From: JBEKYD01 sp049511335
Lineage (GTDB): Bacteria; Acidobacteriota; Terriglobia; Bryobacterales; Bryobacteraceae
NCBI GenBank assembly: GCA_049511335.1
Contig: JBEKYD010000001.1
Location: forward strand, 1-64,000
Length of the DNA stretch: 64,000 nt
Direction: 5' to 3'
In this document: positions 10,001-17,542 of the stretch, piece by piece
Position numbering within the stretch: position 1 is the first letter of the stretch
How the letters are laid out: each line of letters starts with the position of its first letter
Position numbers and translations under genes: made by a program
Notes under the pieces: model-generated
What the model saw: only the letters and a program-made list of their open reading frames with translations
Database searches by the model: none
Told to the model about the DNA's origin: nothing

Positions 10001-11026
10001 AGCGTCCTGCTATCTTCGACGGGCATTACCTCGCCGCCGAGCTTCTCGCTGACCAACAATCCGGGACCCGCCGCTTCCATTTCGATCACCGGCGGCAACA
10101 ACCAGTCCGTGACCATCAACACCGCTTTCACGGCGCTGCAGATCTTGGTCCAGGATGCCTACGGGAACCCGGTGGCGGCCGGAACCGGTGTGACCTTCAC
10201 GGCGCCGGGCACGGGAGCCAGCGGAGTATTCGCCAACAGCAGCAACGCGGCCACGCTGCAGACCGTGTCCGGCGGCACGATTTCGGCGGCGTTCACCGCC
10301 AATTTGACCGCTGGATCGTACAGCGTGACGTTATCCACGAACGGGGTGAGCTCCCCGCCCAGCTTCACGCTGACCAATCTTCCCGGGCCGCCGGCCAAGA
10401 TTCTCATCACCAATGGAAACAATCAGGCGGTGACGATCGGCGCGGCTTTTGCCCCGCTGCAGATTGAAGTCACCGACATCGGCAACAATCCCTTATCGGG
10501 GATCAACGTGCTGTTCACCGCGCCCGCGAGCGGGCCCAGCGGCGCCTTCGCCAATAACCAGAACACCATCACGTTGGCCACGCTGTCGAACGGCACGATT
10601 TCGGCGCCCTTCACGGCCAACCTGCTGGGCGGCGTGTATAACGTAACCCTGACCTGCAGCGGAGTGAATTCGCCGCCGGCCTTTTCGCTGCAGAACAACG
10701 CCGCCAACGTGTCGGGTTCGGTGAGCGTGAGCTGGGGCGGCTACTCGGTCAACCACGGGACCCACGTGTGGACCGCGACCATGACCGTGACCAACAACAC
10801 TGGCGCGGCCATTGCGGGACCGGTGCAGGTGCTGCTGACGGGCCTCACCAGCGGGGTAAACATGAGTAACGCAAGCGGGACGCACGGCAGCATTCCGTTC
10901 ATCACGGTGACAACGGGGCCGCTGGCCGCCGGCGCGCAGGCCAACATCGAGATCCAGTTCCAAAACCCCAACAGCTATTCGATCCAGTTCACGCCGGTGA
11001 CCTACTCGGGAGGGTTGGTGCCGTGA
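4094..11026 (+). CDS. giant secreted repeat protein (P-domain-like, DUF11, Ig-like repeats)
   Basis: This is a 2310-residue exported protein. The start ATG follows AGGAGGAGG and a signal peptide that ends near GVANA, so I prefer it to an in-frame ATG 99 bases upstream. In order: a P-domain-like module (about 45-245), an Ig-like domain (250-345), a second P-like module (350-545), another Ig-like domain (545-640), a third P-like module (655-855), two DUF11-type modules (860-1120), then about ten Big-1/invasin-like Ig domains (1125-2200), each with the signature V(E)DxxGNPV...GVTFTAP...GASG. The last 100 residues form a different beta-rich domain. No enzyme motif, LPXTG or PEP-CTERM anchor is seen. 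Likely role: adhesion or matrix protein on the cell surface. It is alone in its transcription unit. Confidence 0.85.
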   Translation: MLGHKISVSSVGIGVCFALGAFTGVANAGASCTNPVSGTVTCTGGGGSHVTDTNNGTVYSNWPTVAAQTGFGTTIDVTGGGTAVKTVTITLHGYTSLATPTSQTESYFGSAEMGLMLVSPSGRNMEILRCVGDGNTGENNITVTLEDGATAAPNCQTAMTAWTSGTYAPGSYPTDEIEPNYTQAGAPALLHSAATNGTSTLNSVNGVFTGDAINGNWKLYLVSDAFFETDVQFSSWDISITYTSASMPSTTTLTPSTTTAFTSGGNSSVTLTATVTSGATGTVTFQEGATNLTCSQGNPVTLSGGTAQCTTTFSTEGYQSLSATYSGDNTYVGSSGTAGVFTYNHATSTGTTYCNAGTISSPGSVDVAPYPSVIYVGDGVNTNLAGDSVSTVSLKLSNFSSDDPDGLHMLLVSPDGTHTLEFWGDAGGGFSSSGTYTLQDGSSLIPQAGSGGLPSGTYGPTAEYNFLTFTLGVPFPAPAPQPPASFSLAAPAGSATFESSFVGATANGAWLLYVSNEGYVPPPNVPTPTDTTASMKWCIDITPGTGHATTVTVQANPTQATKGASVTFTATVTSNPAVGNTGQVTFTENGAPLNGAPNGGVANVSNGVATISTTSLPEGDHTVTALYHDSTGTYNDNFGTVTMRVDAATSTPTPSGSTWSYCNAAGITIPAGTVFTNDIGPAAPNPSNIFVTNLPGTIGTATLTMVGFHVQIPGDLESLLVGPNGSSAPAARQTLDFFSPNDGNNLAAFTAQTVTFADIYSPIPANANYGTTVGTQVGPTSNGATSYTASQFYTLPSTHQYATTQGHFTLDTGTYEAGTGGGVYTGTEPNGTWSLYFDQTTHETGDGASSWCMNFIENPVTVTVTEGHSGTGTSGDFVVGETGAQITTVVTNNGTGSTGDPDGNHPLKLTDNLNTAFTYTGFSGTDWSCSANLQVVTCVNHDAIAQGSSYPTLTITVNVAANASTPIGNTADVSGGGVTNNSGSDSITVDQPPILAISKSHLGTFTQGQTATWTLQVTNNGTTSAAATNGTMVTVYDPLPGSYTLASGTGTNWSCGGTNPVTCTTSQVVAGAGGTFSALTLNVNVPTTSAVSVSNTAYVYGGGDLTHYSQGTAASGSDSNVPVVQVATSNTANAGTTPQSAVVNQQFTNALAVTVKDANGVAVPNQQVTFTPPSSGASGLFTAVISSTLTCTTTSCVATTNSLGVATASAFTANTTAGSYTVKALINGLEADFSLTNNPGSPATITITNNSNSQAVTVATAFQPLQVNVTDSNGNHVLAGVSVTFTAPSTGASGKFSTSNTQSFNTDGSGNISAPFTANTVAGGPYSVTLACTGVSSPPSFSLTNNPGPPSQIVINSGNNQAVTVGSAFAALQITVEDSYGNPVGAGTGVTFTAPSSGASGTFTASYTTTLQTMANGTISASFTSNHIAGAYSVTLASTGITSPPSFSLTDNPGPPSQIAIAGGNSQAVAVGTAFAPLQITVEDSYGNPVGAGTGVTFTAPGSGASGIFTASNSYAATLQTAANGTISAAFTANHTPGSYSVLLSSTGITSPPSFSLTDNPGPPSQIVINSGNSQAVTVGLAFQPLQITVEDSYGNPVGAGTGVTFTAPSSGASGNFIASNNTTTLPTLANGIISASFTSNHIAGAYSVTLASTGITSPPSFSLTNNPGPPAQIAITGGNSQAVAVGTAFAPLQITVEDSYGNPVGAGTGVTFTAPGSGASGIFTASNSYASTLQTAANGTVSAAFTANHIPGSYSVTLSSTGITSPPSFSLTNNPGPPSQIVINSGNNQAVTVGSAFQPLQITIEDSYGNPVGAGTGVTFTAPSSGASGTFTASYTTTLQTTANGTISASFTSNHIAGAYSVTLASTGINSPPSFSLTDNPGPPSQIAIAGGNSQAVAVGTAFAPLQITVEDSYGNPVGAGTGVTFTAPASGASGTFTSSGTNSATLQTAANGAISAAFTANHIPGSYSVLLSSTGITSPPSFSLTNNPGPAASISITGGNNQSVTINTAFTALQILVQDAYGNPVAAGTGVTFTAPGTGASGVFANSSNAATLQTVSGGTISAAFTANLTAGSYSVTLSTNGVSSPPSFTLTNLPGPPAKILITNGNNQAVTIGAAFAPLQIEVTDIGNNPLSGINVLFTAPASGPSGAFANNQNTITLATLSNGTISAPFTANLLGGVYNVTLTCSGVNSPPAFSLQNNAANVSGSVSVSWGGYSVNHGTHVWTATMTVTNNTGAAIAGPVQVLLTGLTSGVNMSNASGTHGSIPFITVTTGPLAAGAQANIEIQFQNPNSYSIQFTPVTYSGGLVP
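8141..10070 (+). repeat. higher-order tandem repeat ABABAB inside the surface protein gene
   Basis: Six Ig-like units alternate between an A type (begins SQIVINSGN, ends HIAGAYSVTLAS) and a B type (QIAIxGGNSQAVAVG, ends PGSYSVxLSS). The paired AB block recurs at 8141, 8783 and 9428 and ends near 10070, a period of 642-645 bases. Long stretches are nearly identical in DNA, so the array grew by recent duplication of AB pairs. Confidence 0.9.
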
Positions 11027-11194
11027 GCAGGGTGAGCGGGGTGAGCTTAAGACGAACGGCAATTTCGAGGCCGGCTGGCGACCGCAGACCAGGAGGTCCG
11101 CCGCACAAGCTGAGCTAGTTAGTCCGTCTAGGACGCCCGGAATTTGACTTTAGACGCCAGGCCACGGTATGTTGCAATAAGGCTCAAGAGGCCG

Positions 11195-11270
<76 letters not shown>

Positions 11271-11351
11271 CAAAATCAACATAAACCTATTGAATCGTGT
11301 GGTTTCCTGGCGGAGGTCGGTTTGCGCTGGTTTGACTCGGATTTGCCGATT

Positions 11352-11515
11352 TCAGCGCTGGCATTTGACCCGGATTTCTTCCGCCTCAACAAACCGCCGC
11401 ATCTGTGTCCTTCGATGTTCCCGCGAAAGATGTACGTACCGCATTACCGTCCTCAGGTTCGCATGGCCAAGATCGCCGCCAGTGCCACCACGTCGCCGCC
11501 CGTGGCCGGGAACAG
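11352..11515 (-). pseudogene. remnant of a tyrosine recombinase (integrase) C-terminus
   Basis: The minus strand carries the family's terminal catalytic block: the box LGHANLRTVMRYVH, including the catalytic His and Tyr region, followed by about 20 charged residues. The upstream part, ATGGDVVALAAIL, is in another frame; one missing base near 11464-11470 would restore ...AAILGHANL.... An in-frame stop at 11516-11518 and the lack of the upstream Arg and HxxR boxes show this is debris. It faces the tRNA-Cys gene, the usual place for an integrase at an attachment site. Confidence 0.8.
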
Positions 11516-11710
11516 TCACGGCGTAGGCGGTAAGTGCCCGTGGACTGTTCGCGTAGCCGATACTCATCGTCTGGCATTATCTCAATCCTCCCAACCACTC
11601 ACAAGGATTCCCCCGAGTTGCCGCACGCTAGCATGCTACCAATAAGCGCGATGGAAGCTCGACCTTCGGCCGGGTGCTTAGCCATCTGGGGATTTGGCAG
11701 TCTAGGCGCG

Positions 11711-11798
11711 ACAACCGCTCCCTGGCGGTCGCGGCTCGGTTACGAATGCCGCGTGTTTGCATTCGCCTACCGATCCGCGACGGTAAGGGAGCGGTTGT
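11711..11798. repeat. dispersed palindromic element, copy 1
   Basis: Inverted arms: ACAACCGCTCCCTGGCGGTC at the left and GACGGTAAGGGAGCGGTTGT at the right, around GCGGCTCGG...CCGATCCGC. The same arms recur at 50153-50233 and 60043-60127, with half copies at 18248 and 32537. Homology with the 60-kb copy continues another 30 bases to the right (GGACGGATT...AAGCACCC). The rest of 11270-11905 has no gene except the integrase remnant. Confidence 0.85.
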
Positions 11799-11905
11799 CG
11801 GGGACGGATTTCCACAAATCGGTTAAGCACCCCCTTCGGCCTCAATCGGCCATCGCCCCGCTCGGCTCTGCTACACTGAAAGAAGCCTTCCCCCCGTTTG
11901 CGATC

Positions 11906-12580
11906 ATGAGATTCGGCGTCATTGTCTTTCCCGGCAGCAACTGCGACCACGACGCGTATTATGCCGTGGGTCATAACCTTGCCCAGCCGGTTCAATATGT
12001 CTGGCACGATGAATCGTCGCTCGGCAATCTGGACGCGGTCATTTTGCCGGGCGGTTTTGCTTACGGCGATTATCTGCGCTGCGGCGCCATCGCCAAGTTT
12101 TCGCCGGTGATGAACGCGGTCAAGAAGTTCGCCGTCGAAGGCGGGCTCGTGCTGGGGGTCTGCAACGGCTTCCAGATTCTGGTGGAAGCCGGCCTTTTGC
12201 CGGGCGCGCTGATCCGCAATCGCGGGCTGAAATTCATCTGCCGGGAAGTGACCCTGCGCGTCGAAACTTCGAATTCGCCGTTCACCTGCGCGGCCGAGCG
12301 CGGCCGGCATCTGCGCATGCCGATCGCCCACGGCGAAGGCTGCTACTACGCCGACGATCGCGCCCTTGACGAGCTCGAAGCCGAAGACCGCATCGCCTTT
12401 CGCTACGTCGACAACCCCAACGGCTCGCTGCGCGATATCGCCGGCGTGCTGAACCGCGAGCGCAACGTGATGGGGATGATGCCGCACCCGGAGCGCGCCA
12501 CCGAGCCGCTGATGGGGTCTTCCGACGGCCTTGCCGTCTTTCAGTCCATTCTGCGCGCCGGACGGGCGGTGGCCGCTTGA
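11906..12580 (+). CDS. purQ: phosphoribosylformylglycinamidine synthase, glutaminase subunit PurQ
   Basis: This 224-residue protein is the glutamine amidotransferase subunit of FGAM synthase, the fourth step of purine synthesis. It releases ammonia from glutamine for PurL. It begins MRFGVIVFPGSNCD, typical of PurQ. The triad is visible: Cys86 in GVCNGFQ, and His194 and Glu196 in MPHPERA. Its stop overlaps the purL start (TTGA), so the two subunits are coupled. The ATG at 11906 is chosen because the family's N-terminus starts there; the longer open frame upstream covers repeat DNA. The usual third subunit PurS is not next to it. Confidence 0.97.
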   Translation: MRFGVIVFPGSNCDHDAYYAVGHNLAQPVQYVWHDESSLGNLDAVILPGGFAYGDYLRCGAIAKFSPVMNAVKKFAVEGGLVLGVCNGFQILVEAGLLPGALIRNRGLKFICREVTLRVETSNSPFTCAAERGRHLRMPIAHGEGCYYADDRALDELEAEDRIAFRYVDNPNGSLRDIAGVLNRERNVMGMMPHPERATEPLMGSSDGLAVFQSILRAGRAVAA

Positions 12581-14793
12581 TCGACGCCGATCTGATCGTC
12601 CAGCACCAGCTCACACCCTCCGAGTACGAAAAAATCGTCGCCATTCTGGGGCGTGAGCCCAGCTACACAGAGCTCGGCATCTTCAGCGTGATGTGGAGCG
12701 AGCATTGCTCCTATAAGAGCTCGCGCCTGCACCTGAAGAAGCTGCCGACGCGCGGCAAGCTGGTGGTTCAGGGGCCGGGCGAGAACGCCGGCATCGTCGA
12801 TATCGGCTCGGGTTACGTCATCGCGTTCAAGATCGAATCGCACAATCACCCCAGCTTCATCGAGCCGTTTCAGGGCGCGGCCACCGGCGTAGGCGGCATC
12901 CTGCGCGACATCTTTACCATGGGCGCGCGCCCCATTGCGGTGCTCGATTCGCTGCGTTTCGGGCGGCTCGATTCGCCCTCCACCGGAGCGCGCAACCGCC
13001 GAATCCTGGGCGGCGTGGTGGCCGGCATCGCGCATTACGGGAATTGTTTCGGCGTCCCTACCGTCGGCGGCGAGTGCATCTTCGAGCCCTGCTACGACGG
13101 CAATCCGCTGGTGAACGTGTTCGCGCTGGGCGTGTGCCGGAAAGAGGACGTGTTCTACGCCAAGGCGGCCGGCGTCGGCAATCCGGTGATTTACGTCGGG
13201 GCGCGCACCGGCCGCGACGGCATCCACGGGGCGTCGATGGCCAGCGCCGAATTCACCGAGGAATCCAAGCAGAAGCGTCCCAACGTGCAGGTGGGCGATC
13301 CGTTTTTGGAAAAGCTGTTGCTCGAAGCTTGTCTCGAAGCCATGCAGACCGGCGCCATCGTGGGCATTCAGGACATGGGCGCGGCCGGGTTGACCTGTTC
13401 CACTTGCGAGATGGGCAGCCGCGGCGGGGTGGGCATCGAAATCGAGCTGGACCGCGTGCCGCAGCGCGAGACCGGCATGACGCCGTACGAAATCATGCTT
13501 TCGGAAAGCCAGGAGCGGATGCTGCTGGTGGCCGAGCGCGGACGTGAGGACGAAGTCTACCGCGTGTTCCGCAAGTGGGGCCTGGAGGCGGTCGAGATCG
13601 GCGCGGTCACCGGCGACGGCAAGCTGCGTGTGACCGAGCACGGGGCCACCGTCGCGGAAATTCCCAACCGCGAGCTGGCCGACGAAGCGCCGCTCTACGA
13701 CCGGCCGCATACGGCCCCGCCCCCACGACTGCACGCCGCGCGCCGTGTAGCGCTGCCCGCCGAACCCAGCGTGCAGAAATCTCTGCCCGCGCTGCTGGCC
13801 GCGCCCGACCTCTGCTCCAAACGATGGATCTGGCAGCAGTACGACTACCAGGTGCGCACCAATACCATTGCCGGGCCGGAACGCGCCGATGCCGCCATCG
13901 TGCGCATCAAAGAGACCGGCACGTCGCTCGCGATCTCGCTCGATGGCAACGGCCGCTACACGTATCTGTCCCCGCGCGAGGGCGCGCGGCTGGCGGTGGC
14001 CGAATGTTGCCGCAATCTATCCACCGTGGGTGCGCTCCCGGTGGCCGCCACCAATTGCCTGAATTTCGGCAATCCGGAACGGCCCGAAATCATGGCGCAG
14101 TTGGTGGAGGCCATCGAAGGAATCGCCGAAGCCTGCCAATTCTTCGATACGCCGATCACCGGCGGCAACGTCAGCCTCTATAACGAAACGCTCGGCGAAG
14201 GAATTTATCCCACGCCTGTGCTGGGCATCGTGGGACTGATGCCGACCGTGGCGCCGGTGGCAATCGCGTTCCGTCATGCCGGACGCAACGTGGTGCTCGT
14301 GGGCGGACTGGGCGGGTGCGACGAAGTGCGCTTTGGCAGCTCGCAATACGTAAAGGAAATCGCCCGCGATCTGTGGGGGCTGCCGCCGGCCCTCGATATG
14401 GAATTGGAAAAACGGGTGCAGGCGGCGGTGCGAGAAATCGCGGCGGCGGGGCTGGCCGAATCGGCGCACGATGTGAGCGACGGCGGCCTGGCGGTGGCGC
14501 TGGCCGAATGCTGTCTGGGCACGGCGGGCATTGGCGCGCAGGTGGATCTCGATTCCGATTTGCGCCCGGAGATCCTGGCGTTTCACGAAGGGCCGTCGCG
14601 GATTCTGGTTTCCACGTCGCAGCCGGCGGCCGTCGCGGCCATTGCCCTGGCGCATGGCGTTCCCGCGCCGGTGGTGGGCGTTACCATCGAATCGAAGCTG
14701 GAAATCCGGCAGCGCGGCATTACCCTAGGCTGCTGGGATCTGGCCGACCTTCAGGCGGCGCACGCGGGTGGGACCGATTACAAATCGAAATGA
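12577..14793 (+). CDS. purL: phosphoribosylformylglycinamidine synthase, synthetase subunit PurL
   Basis: This 738-residue protein is the small-type PurL, which uses ATP and ammonia from PurQ to turn FGAR into FGAM. Family marks are the N-terminal SYTELGIFSVMWSEHCSYKSS, the ATP/Mg motif FKIESHNHPSFIEP, the substrate loop IQDMGAAGLTCS, and in the second half ATNCLNFGNPE and SAHDVSDGGLAVAL. Length matches the Bacillus-type enzyme. The start is TTG, overlapping the purQ stop by 4 bases. A 306-base gap rich in palindromes separates it from purF. Confidence 0.97.
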   Translation: MIDADLIVQHQLTPSEYEKIVAILGREPSYTELGIFSVMWSEHCSYKSSRLHLKKLPTRGKLVVQGPGENAGIVDIGSGYVIAFKIESHNHPSFIEPFQGAATGVGGILRDIFTMGARPIAVLDSLRFGRLDSPSTGARNRRILGGVVAGIAHYGNCFGVPTVGGECIFEPCYDGNPLVNVFALGVCRKEDVFYAKAAGVGNPVIYVGARTGRDGIHGASMASAEFTEESKQKRPNVQVGDPFLEKLLLEACLEAMQTGAIVGIQDMGAAGLTCSTCEMGSRGGVGIEIELDRVPQRETGMTPYEIMLSESQERMLLVAERGREDEVYRVFRKWGLEAVEIGAVTGDGKLRVTEHGATVAEIPNRELADEAPLYDRPHTAPPPRLHAARRVALPAEPSVQKSLPALLAAPDLCSKRWIWQQYDYQVRTNTIAGPERADAAIVRIKETGTSLAISLDGNGRYTYLSPREGARLAVAECCRNLSTVGALPVAATNCLNFGNPERPEIMAQLVEAIEGIAEACQFFDTPITGGNVSLYNETLGEGIYPTPVLGIVGLMPTVAPVAIAFRHAGRNVVLVGGLGGCDEVRFGSSQYVKEIARDLWGLPPALDMELEKRVQAAVREIAAAGLAESAHDVSDGGLAVALAECCLGTAGIGAQVDLDSDLRPEILAFHEGPSRILVSTSQPAAVAAIALAHGVPAPVVGVTIESKLEIRQRGITLGCWDLADLQAAHAGGTDYKSK

Positions 14794-14894
14794 CAGGCCC
14801 GAAAGCCCAATCCGACCGAAACCTTGTATTACAGCCTCTCAGACTCTTTTGCCGCCGCGACGACTTCTTCGTGGAGCGGACTCTCAGTCTGCCA

Positions 14895-15031
14895 CGCCGG
14901 GACTCGTCCCGGCGCTTCTCTCGCACAACCCGTCGCGCTCCCCGCGAACGCGAAGACAGTCCGCGCCCTTGGTTGCGGCTCCGCTGTCCTGTGGGGCAGA
15001 TTGGTAATCTGCGGCGGGTTGGCAACCCGCC
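14895..15031. repeat. cluster of three short palindromes in the purL-purF gap
   Basis: Three perfect hairpins lie in the gap 14794-15099: CGCCGGGAC-TC-GTCCCGGCG (14895-14914), GCAGATT-GGT-AATCTGC (14996-15012), and GCGGGTT-GGC-AACCCGC (15014-15030). No gene is seen in the gap, though frames read through it. Such palindromes are scattered in acidobacterial genomes. Here they could also act as RNA structures between purL and purF. Confidence 0.75.
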
Positions 15032-15099
15032 CTTCGCCAAACACCGACTCACAATCGGCGGCAGGATACCATCTTGCCAGCCTCGCCGGAGGGATCGCC

Positions 15100-16512
15100 A
15101 TGCTGGATAAATTTCACGAGGAATGCGGCGTAGTGGCCATCTTCGGCCACCCGGAAGCTTCCAAGCTGGCCTATCTGGGGCTGTACGCGCTGCAGCATCG
15201 CGGGCAGGAGAGCGCCGGCATCTGCACGGCCCACAACGGGCAGATTTTTTCCCACAAGGCGATGGGGCACGTGGCCGATATCTTCACCAGCCCGGTGCTG
15301 AAATCGCTGCCGGGCGAAGCCGCCATCGGACACACCCGTTATTCCACCGCCGGCGACACCGTGCTGCTCAACGCGCAGCCGTTTTCGGTGGTGTGCAACA
15401 AAGGCCGCATCGCGGTGGCGCACAACGGCAACATCACCAACGCGGCCGAGCTGCGCGGCGAGCTGGGCCGGCGCGGGTCCATTTTCCAGGCCTCCAGCGA
15501 TACCGAAGTGATTCTGCACCTGATGGCGCACTCTTCCGAGCGCACCATGACGGCGGCCCTACGCGATGCGCTGCTGCAGCTCGAAGGCGCGTTTTCGCTG
15601 GTCTTTCTGGCCGAAAACCGCGTGATTGTGGCCCGCGACCCGCATGGCTTCCGGCCCCTGGCGGTGGGCGAGATGGAAGTTTCCGGCGGCCGGAGCTGCT
15701 ACGTGTTCGCTTCGGAAACCTGCGCCTTCGATCTGATCGGCGCGGTGTATCTGCACGACGTGGAGCCGGGGGAAATGGTGAGCGTCGGTCCGGAAGGCCT
15801 GACCCGCGAACATTGGGCGCCGGCGCAGCCGCGCGCGCAATGCGTCTTCGAACACGTGTATTTCGCCCGGCCCGATTCCATGGTGTTCGGCCGCGCCGTG
15901 GCCGAATCGCGCGAGCAACTCGGGCGGCTGCTCGCGCGGGAATGCCCCGCCGATGCCGATATCGTCGTGCCCGTGCCGGATTCCGGCGTGGCGGCAGCCA
16001 TCGGCTACGCGTCCGAAAGCGGTTTGCCCTATCGCCAGGCGCTCATCCGCAACCATTACATCGGCCGCACCTTCATCGAGCCTTCCCAGGCCATTCGCGA
16101 TTTCGGAGTCAAGCTCAAGCTCAACCCGGTGCGGCATCTGCTGCAGGCGAAGCGCGTGGTGCTGGTGGACGATTCCATCGTGCGCGGCACCACCAGCCGT
16201 AAGATCGTGCGCATGGTCCGCCAGGCCGGCGCCCGCGAAGTGCATCTGCGCATCTCCTGCCCGCCCACCATTTCGCCGTGCTTCTACGGCGTGGATACGC
16301 CCAACCGCGGCGAGCTGATCGCCTCCGCGCACAACATCGAGGAAATTCGCCGCTTCGCGGAGGCCGACAGCCTGGGCTATCTTTCCATTGCGTCGCTGCG
16401 CAAAGCCGTCGCCGACGACCGCCACGAATATTGCTACGCCTGTTATACCGGCGACTACCCCACCGAACTGGTCAACATCGAAGAGCTGATCAACGCGAGG
16501 GAGAAGCGGTAG
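15100..16512 (+). CDS. purF: amidophosphoribosyltransferase PurF
   Basis: This 470-residue enzyme makes phosphoribosylamine from PRPP and glutamine, the first step of purine synthesis. The N-terminal glutaminase nucleophile is Cys9, after an eight-residue leader (MLDKFHEE) that is probably removed as in Bacillus PurF. GHTRYSTAG and AHNGNI belong to the glutaminase domain. The PRPP loop VVLVDDSIVRGTTS is in the C-terminal domain. Downstream cysteines (CPPTISPCFYG, YCYACYTG) fit the Fe-S-bearing class. The ATG at 15100 has GGAGGG six bases upstream; the open frame extending 276 bases further upstream runs over repeats and is not used. Confidence 0.97.
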   Translation: MLDKFHEECGVVAIFGHPEASKLAYLGLYALQHRGQESAGICTAHNGQIFSHKAMGHVADIFTSPVLKSLPGEAAIGHTRYSTAGDTVLLNAQPFSVVCNKGRIAVAHNGNITNAAELRGELGRRGSIFQASSDTEVILHLMAHSSERTMTAALRDALLQLEGAFSLVFLAENRVIVARDPHGFRPLAVGEMEVSGGRSCYVFASETCAFDLIGAVYLHDVEPGEMVSVGPEGLTREHWAPAQPRAQCVFEHVYFARPDSMVFGRAVAESREQLGRLLARECPADADIVVPVPDSGVAAAIGYASESGLPYRQALIRNHYIGRTFIEPSQAIRDFGVKLKLNPVRHLLQAKRVVLVDDSIVRGTTSRKIVRMVRQAGAREVHLRISCPPTISPCFYGVDTPNRGELIASAHNIEEIRRFAEADSLGYLSIASLRKAVADDRHEYCYACYTGDYPTELVNIEELINAREKR

Positions 16513-16534
16513 CCGGGCTAAGATAGGAAGTGGC

Positions 16535-16741
16535 ATGAAGTTTGTGGTCAGCATCTATCAAGACGAGGACGGGATGTACATCGTCGAGTGCCCCTCGATT
16601 CCGGGCTGCGTCAGTCAAGGGCGGACAGAAGCCGAGGCTGAGGTGAACATCGCCGATGCGATCCGGGAATGTTTGGCGGTGCGGGCCGATCTCGGCATGC
16701 CCTTGACTGTGACCACACGCGAGGTCGAAGTGACGGTCTGA
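16535..16741 (+). CDS. hicB: HicB-family antitoxin
   Basis: This 68-residue protein has the partial RNase-H-like HicB fold: MKFVVSIYQDEDGMYIVECPSIPGC is cut here to its features, a beta strand, a DG turn and the family's CPSIPGC loop, then SQGRTEAEAEVNIADAIREC. HicB neutralises the HicA mRNA-cleaving toxin. It has no extra DNA-binding domain, as is common in this short subclass. Its stop overlaps the ATG of hicA (TGATG), but that hicA is frameshifted. Confidence 0.
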   Translation: MKFVVSIYQDEDGMYIVECPSIPGCVSQGRTEAEAEVNIADAIRECLAVRADLGMPLTVTTREVEVTV

Positions 16742-16964
16742 TGCCGGCCCTTCCGCTGTTTCGACCGCGCGAAGTTGTTCGCGTGTTCGAACGCTTGGGT
16801 TGGCAGGTCGCACCCAGCGAGGCAGCCATATCGTGCTGACCAAGCCGGGCGCTCTCGCGACACTCTCGGTTCCCGATCACCCGCAAGTCGCCCGTGGCAC
16901 CCTGCGAACCCTAATCGCAAAGGCCGGCTTGACGGTTGAAGAGTTCCTGGAGGCTGCCCATTAG
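16741..16964 (+). pseudogene. hicA: frameshifted HicA-family toxin
   Basis: The gene starts at an ATG that overlaps the hicB stop and reads MPALPLFRPREVVRVFERLGWQV, then hits a stop at about residue 34. The remainder is intact in another frame: QRGSHIVLTKPG, then SVPDHPQVARGTLRTLIAKAGL to a TAG at 16962-16964. The HicA double-stranded-RNA-binding core, with the active His in GSHIVL, is therefore present but split. One base missing near 16810-16818 explains it. Unless this is a sequencing error, the toxin is dead while its antitoxin is intact. Confidence 0.85.
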
Positions 16965-17092
16965 CTTCTGGGCCGTGCGTTCCCCCGGCCGAGAAACCGG
17001 CGCGGGGATTATTGTCCCGGCTTCTTAACCCTGACGGCAACGCCGTCCAGCCCATTGATTGGCTGGTTCCCGTTGGCTATATCGCTCAGTCG

Positions 17093-17416
17093 TTACGCCG
17101 CAATTTCACGGAGGATTTCGGGATGCAGGACTGCCACCCGAATCAGCGTCTTTGCCGCTCCGCTCGGCGTACGGCGTCCTTGCTCCCATTGCTCCAGCGT
17201 GCGCGGCGAGACCCCGAGCATCGCGGCGAACTGCGCTTGAGTCAGTCCAGCGTTCAGGCGCGCTCGCGCGATGGGCGAACGAGGCTCAACCGAAGTCCGC
17301 TTGCCGCGGCCAGCTTTGATTTCGTGCGCACTCTCCAGAACCTCCTGCCAGATATCGCGCTTGGCCTCCATGCGGGCGAGCGCACGTCCTGTCAGTTTCT
17401 TAGCACGCCTCTTCAT
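17093..17416 (-). CDS. XRE-family helix-turn-helix antitoxin-like protein
   Basis: This 107-residue protein ends in a clear XRE helix-turn-helix: ARARLNAGLTQAQFAAMLGV then SPRTLEQWEQGRRTPSGAAK. The N-terminal 50 residues are basic and helical. This layout is that of NadS/HigA-type antitoxins. No RelE/HigB toxin gene is seen next to it, so it may be an orphan or regulate elsewhere. The ATG at 17416 gives the usual family length; an in-frame ATG at 17446 (MFSNREYVGEL) is possible. The bases around this start nearly match a stretch at 50.13 kb. Confidence 0.75.
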   Translation of the reverse strand: MKRRAKKLTGRALARMEAKRDIWQEVLESAHEIKAGRGKRTSVEPRSPIARARLNAGLTQAQFAAMLGVSPRTLEQWEQGRRTPSGAAKTLIRVAVLHPEILREIAA

Positions 17417-17542
17417 AAGTTCACCAACGTATTCGCGGTTGCTGAACATGTAGCCATAATTGCGAAACTGAGTATTTAGTCCGATAAGTACGAACACGAA
17501 GTAATCCTACGCCTCTGGCGTACCAACATCAAGTGTTTGAGG

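Noticed and set aside
4382..10985. Long minus-strand open frames opposite the surface protein
   Set aside because: They mirror the high-GC repeat coding strand and have no motif; they are antisense shadows.
11534..11905. Upstream extension of purQ
   Set aside because: The extra residues come from repeat DNA, and PurQ homologues start at MRFGVIVFPGSNC.
14824..15099. Upstream extension of purF
   Set aside because: It reads through palindromes, and PurF must have its Cys nucleophile near the start. The ATG at 15100 has a good ribosome site.
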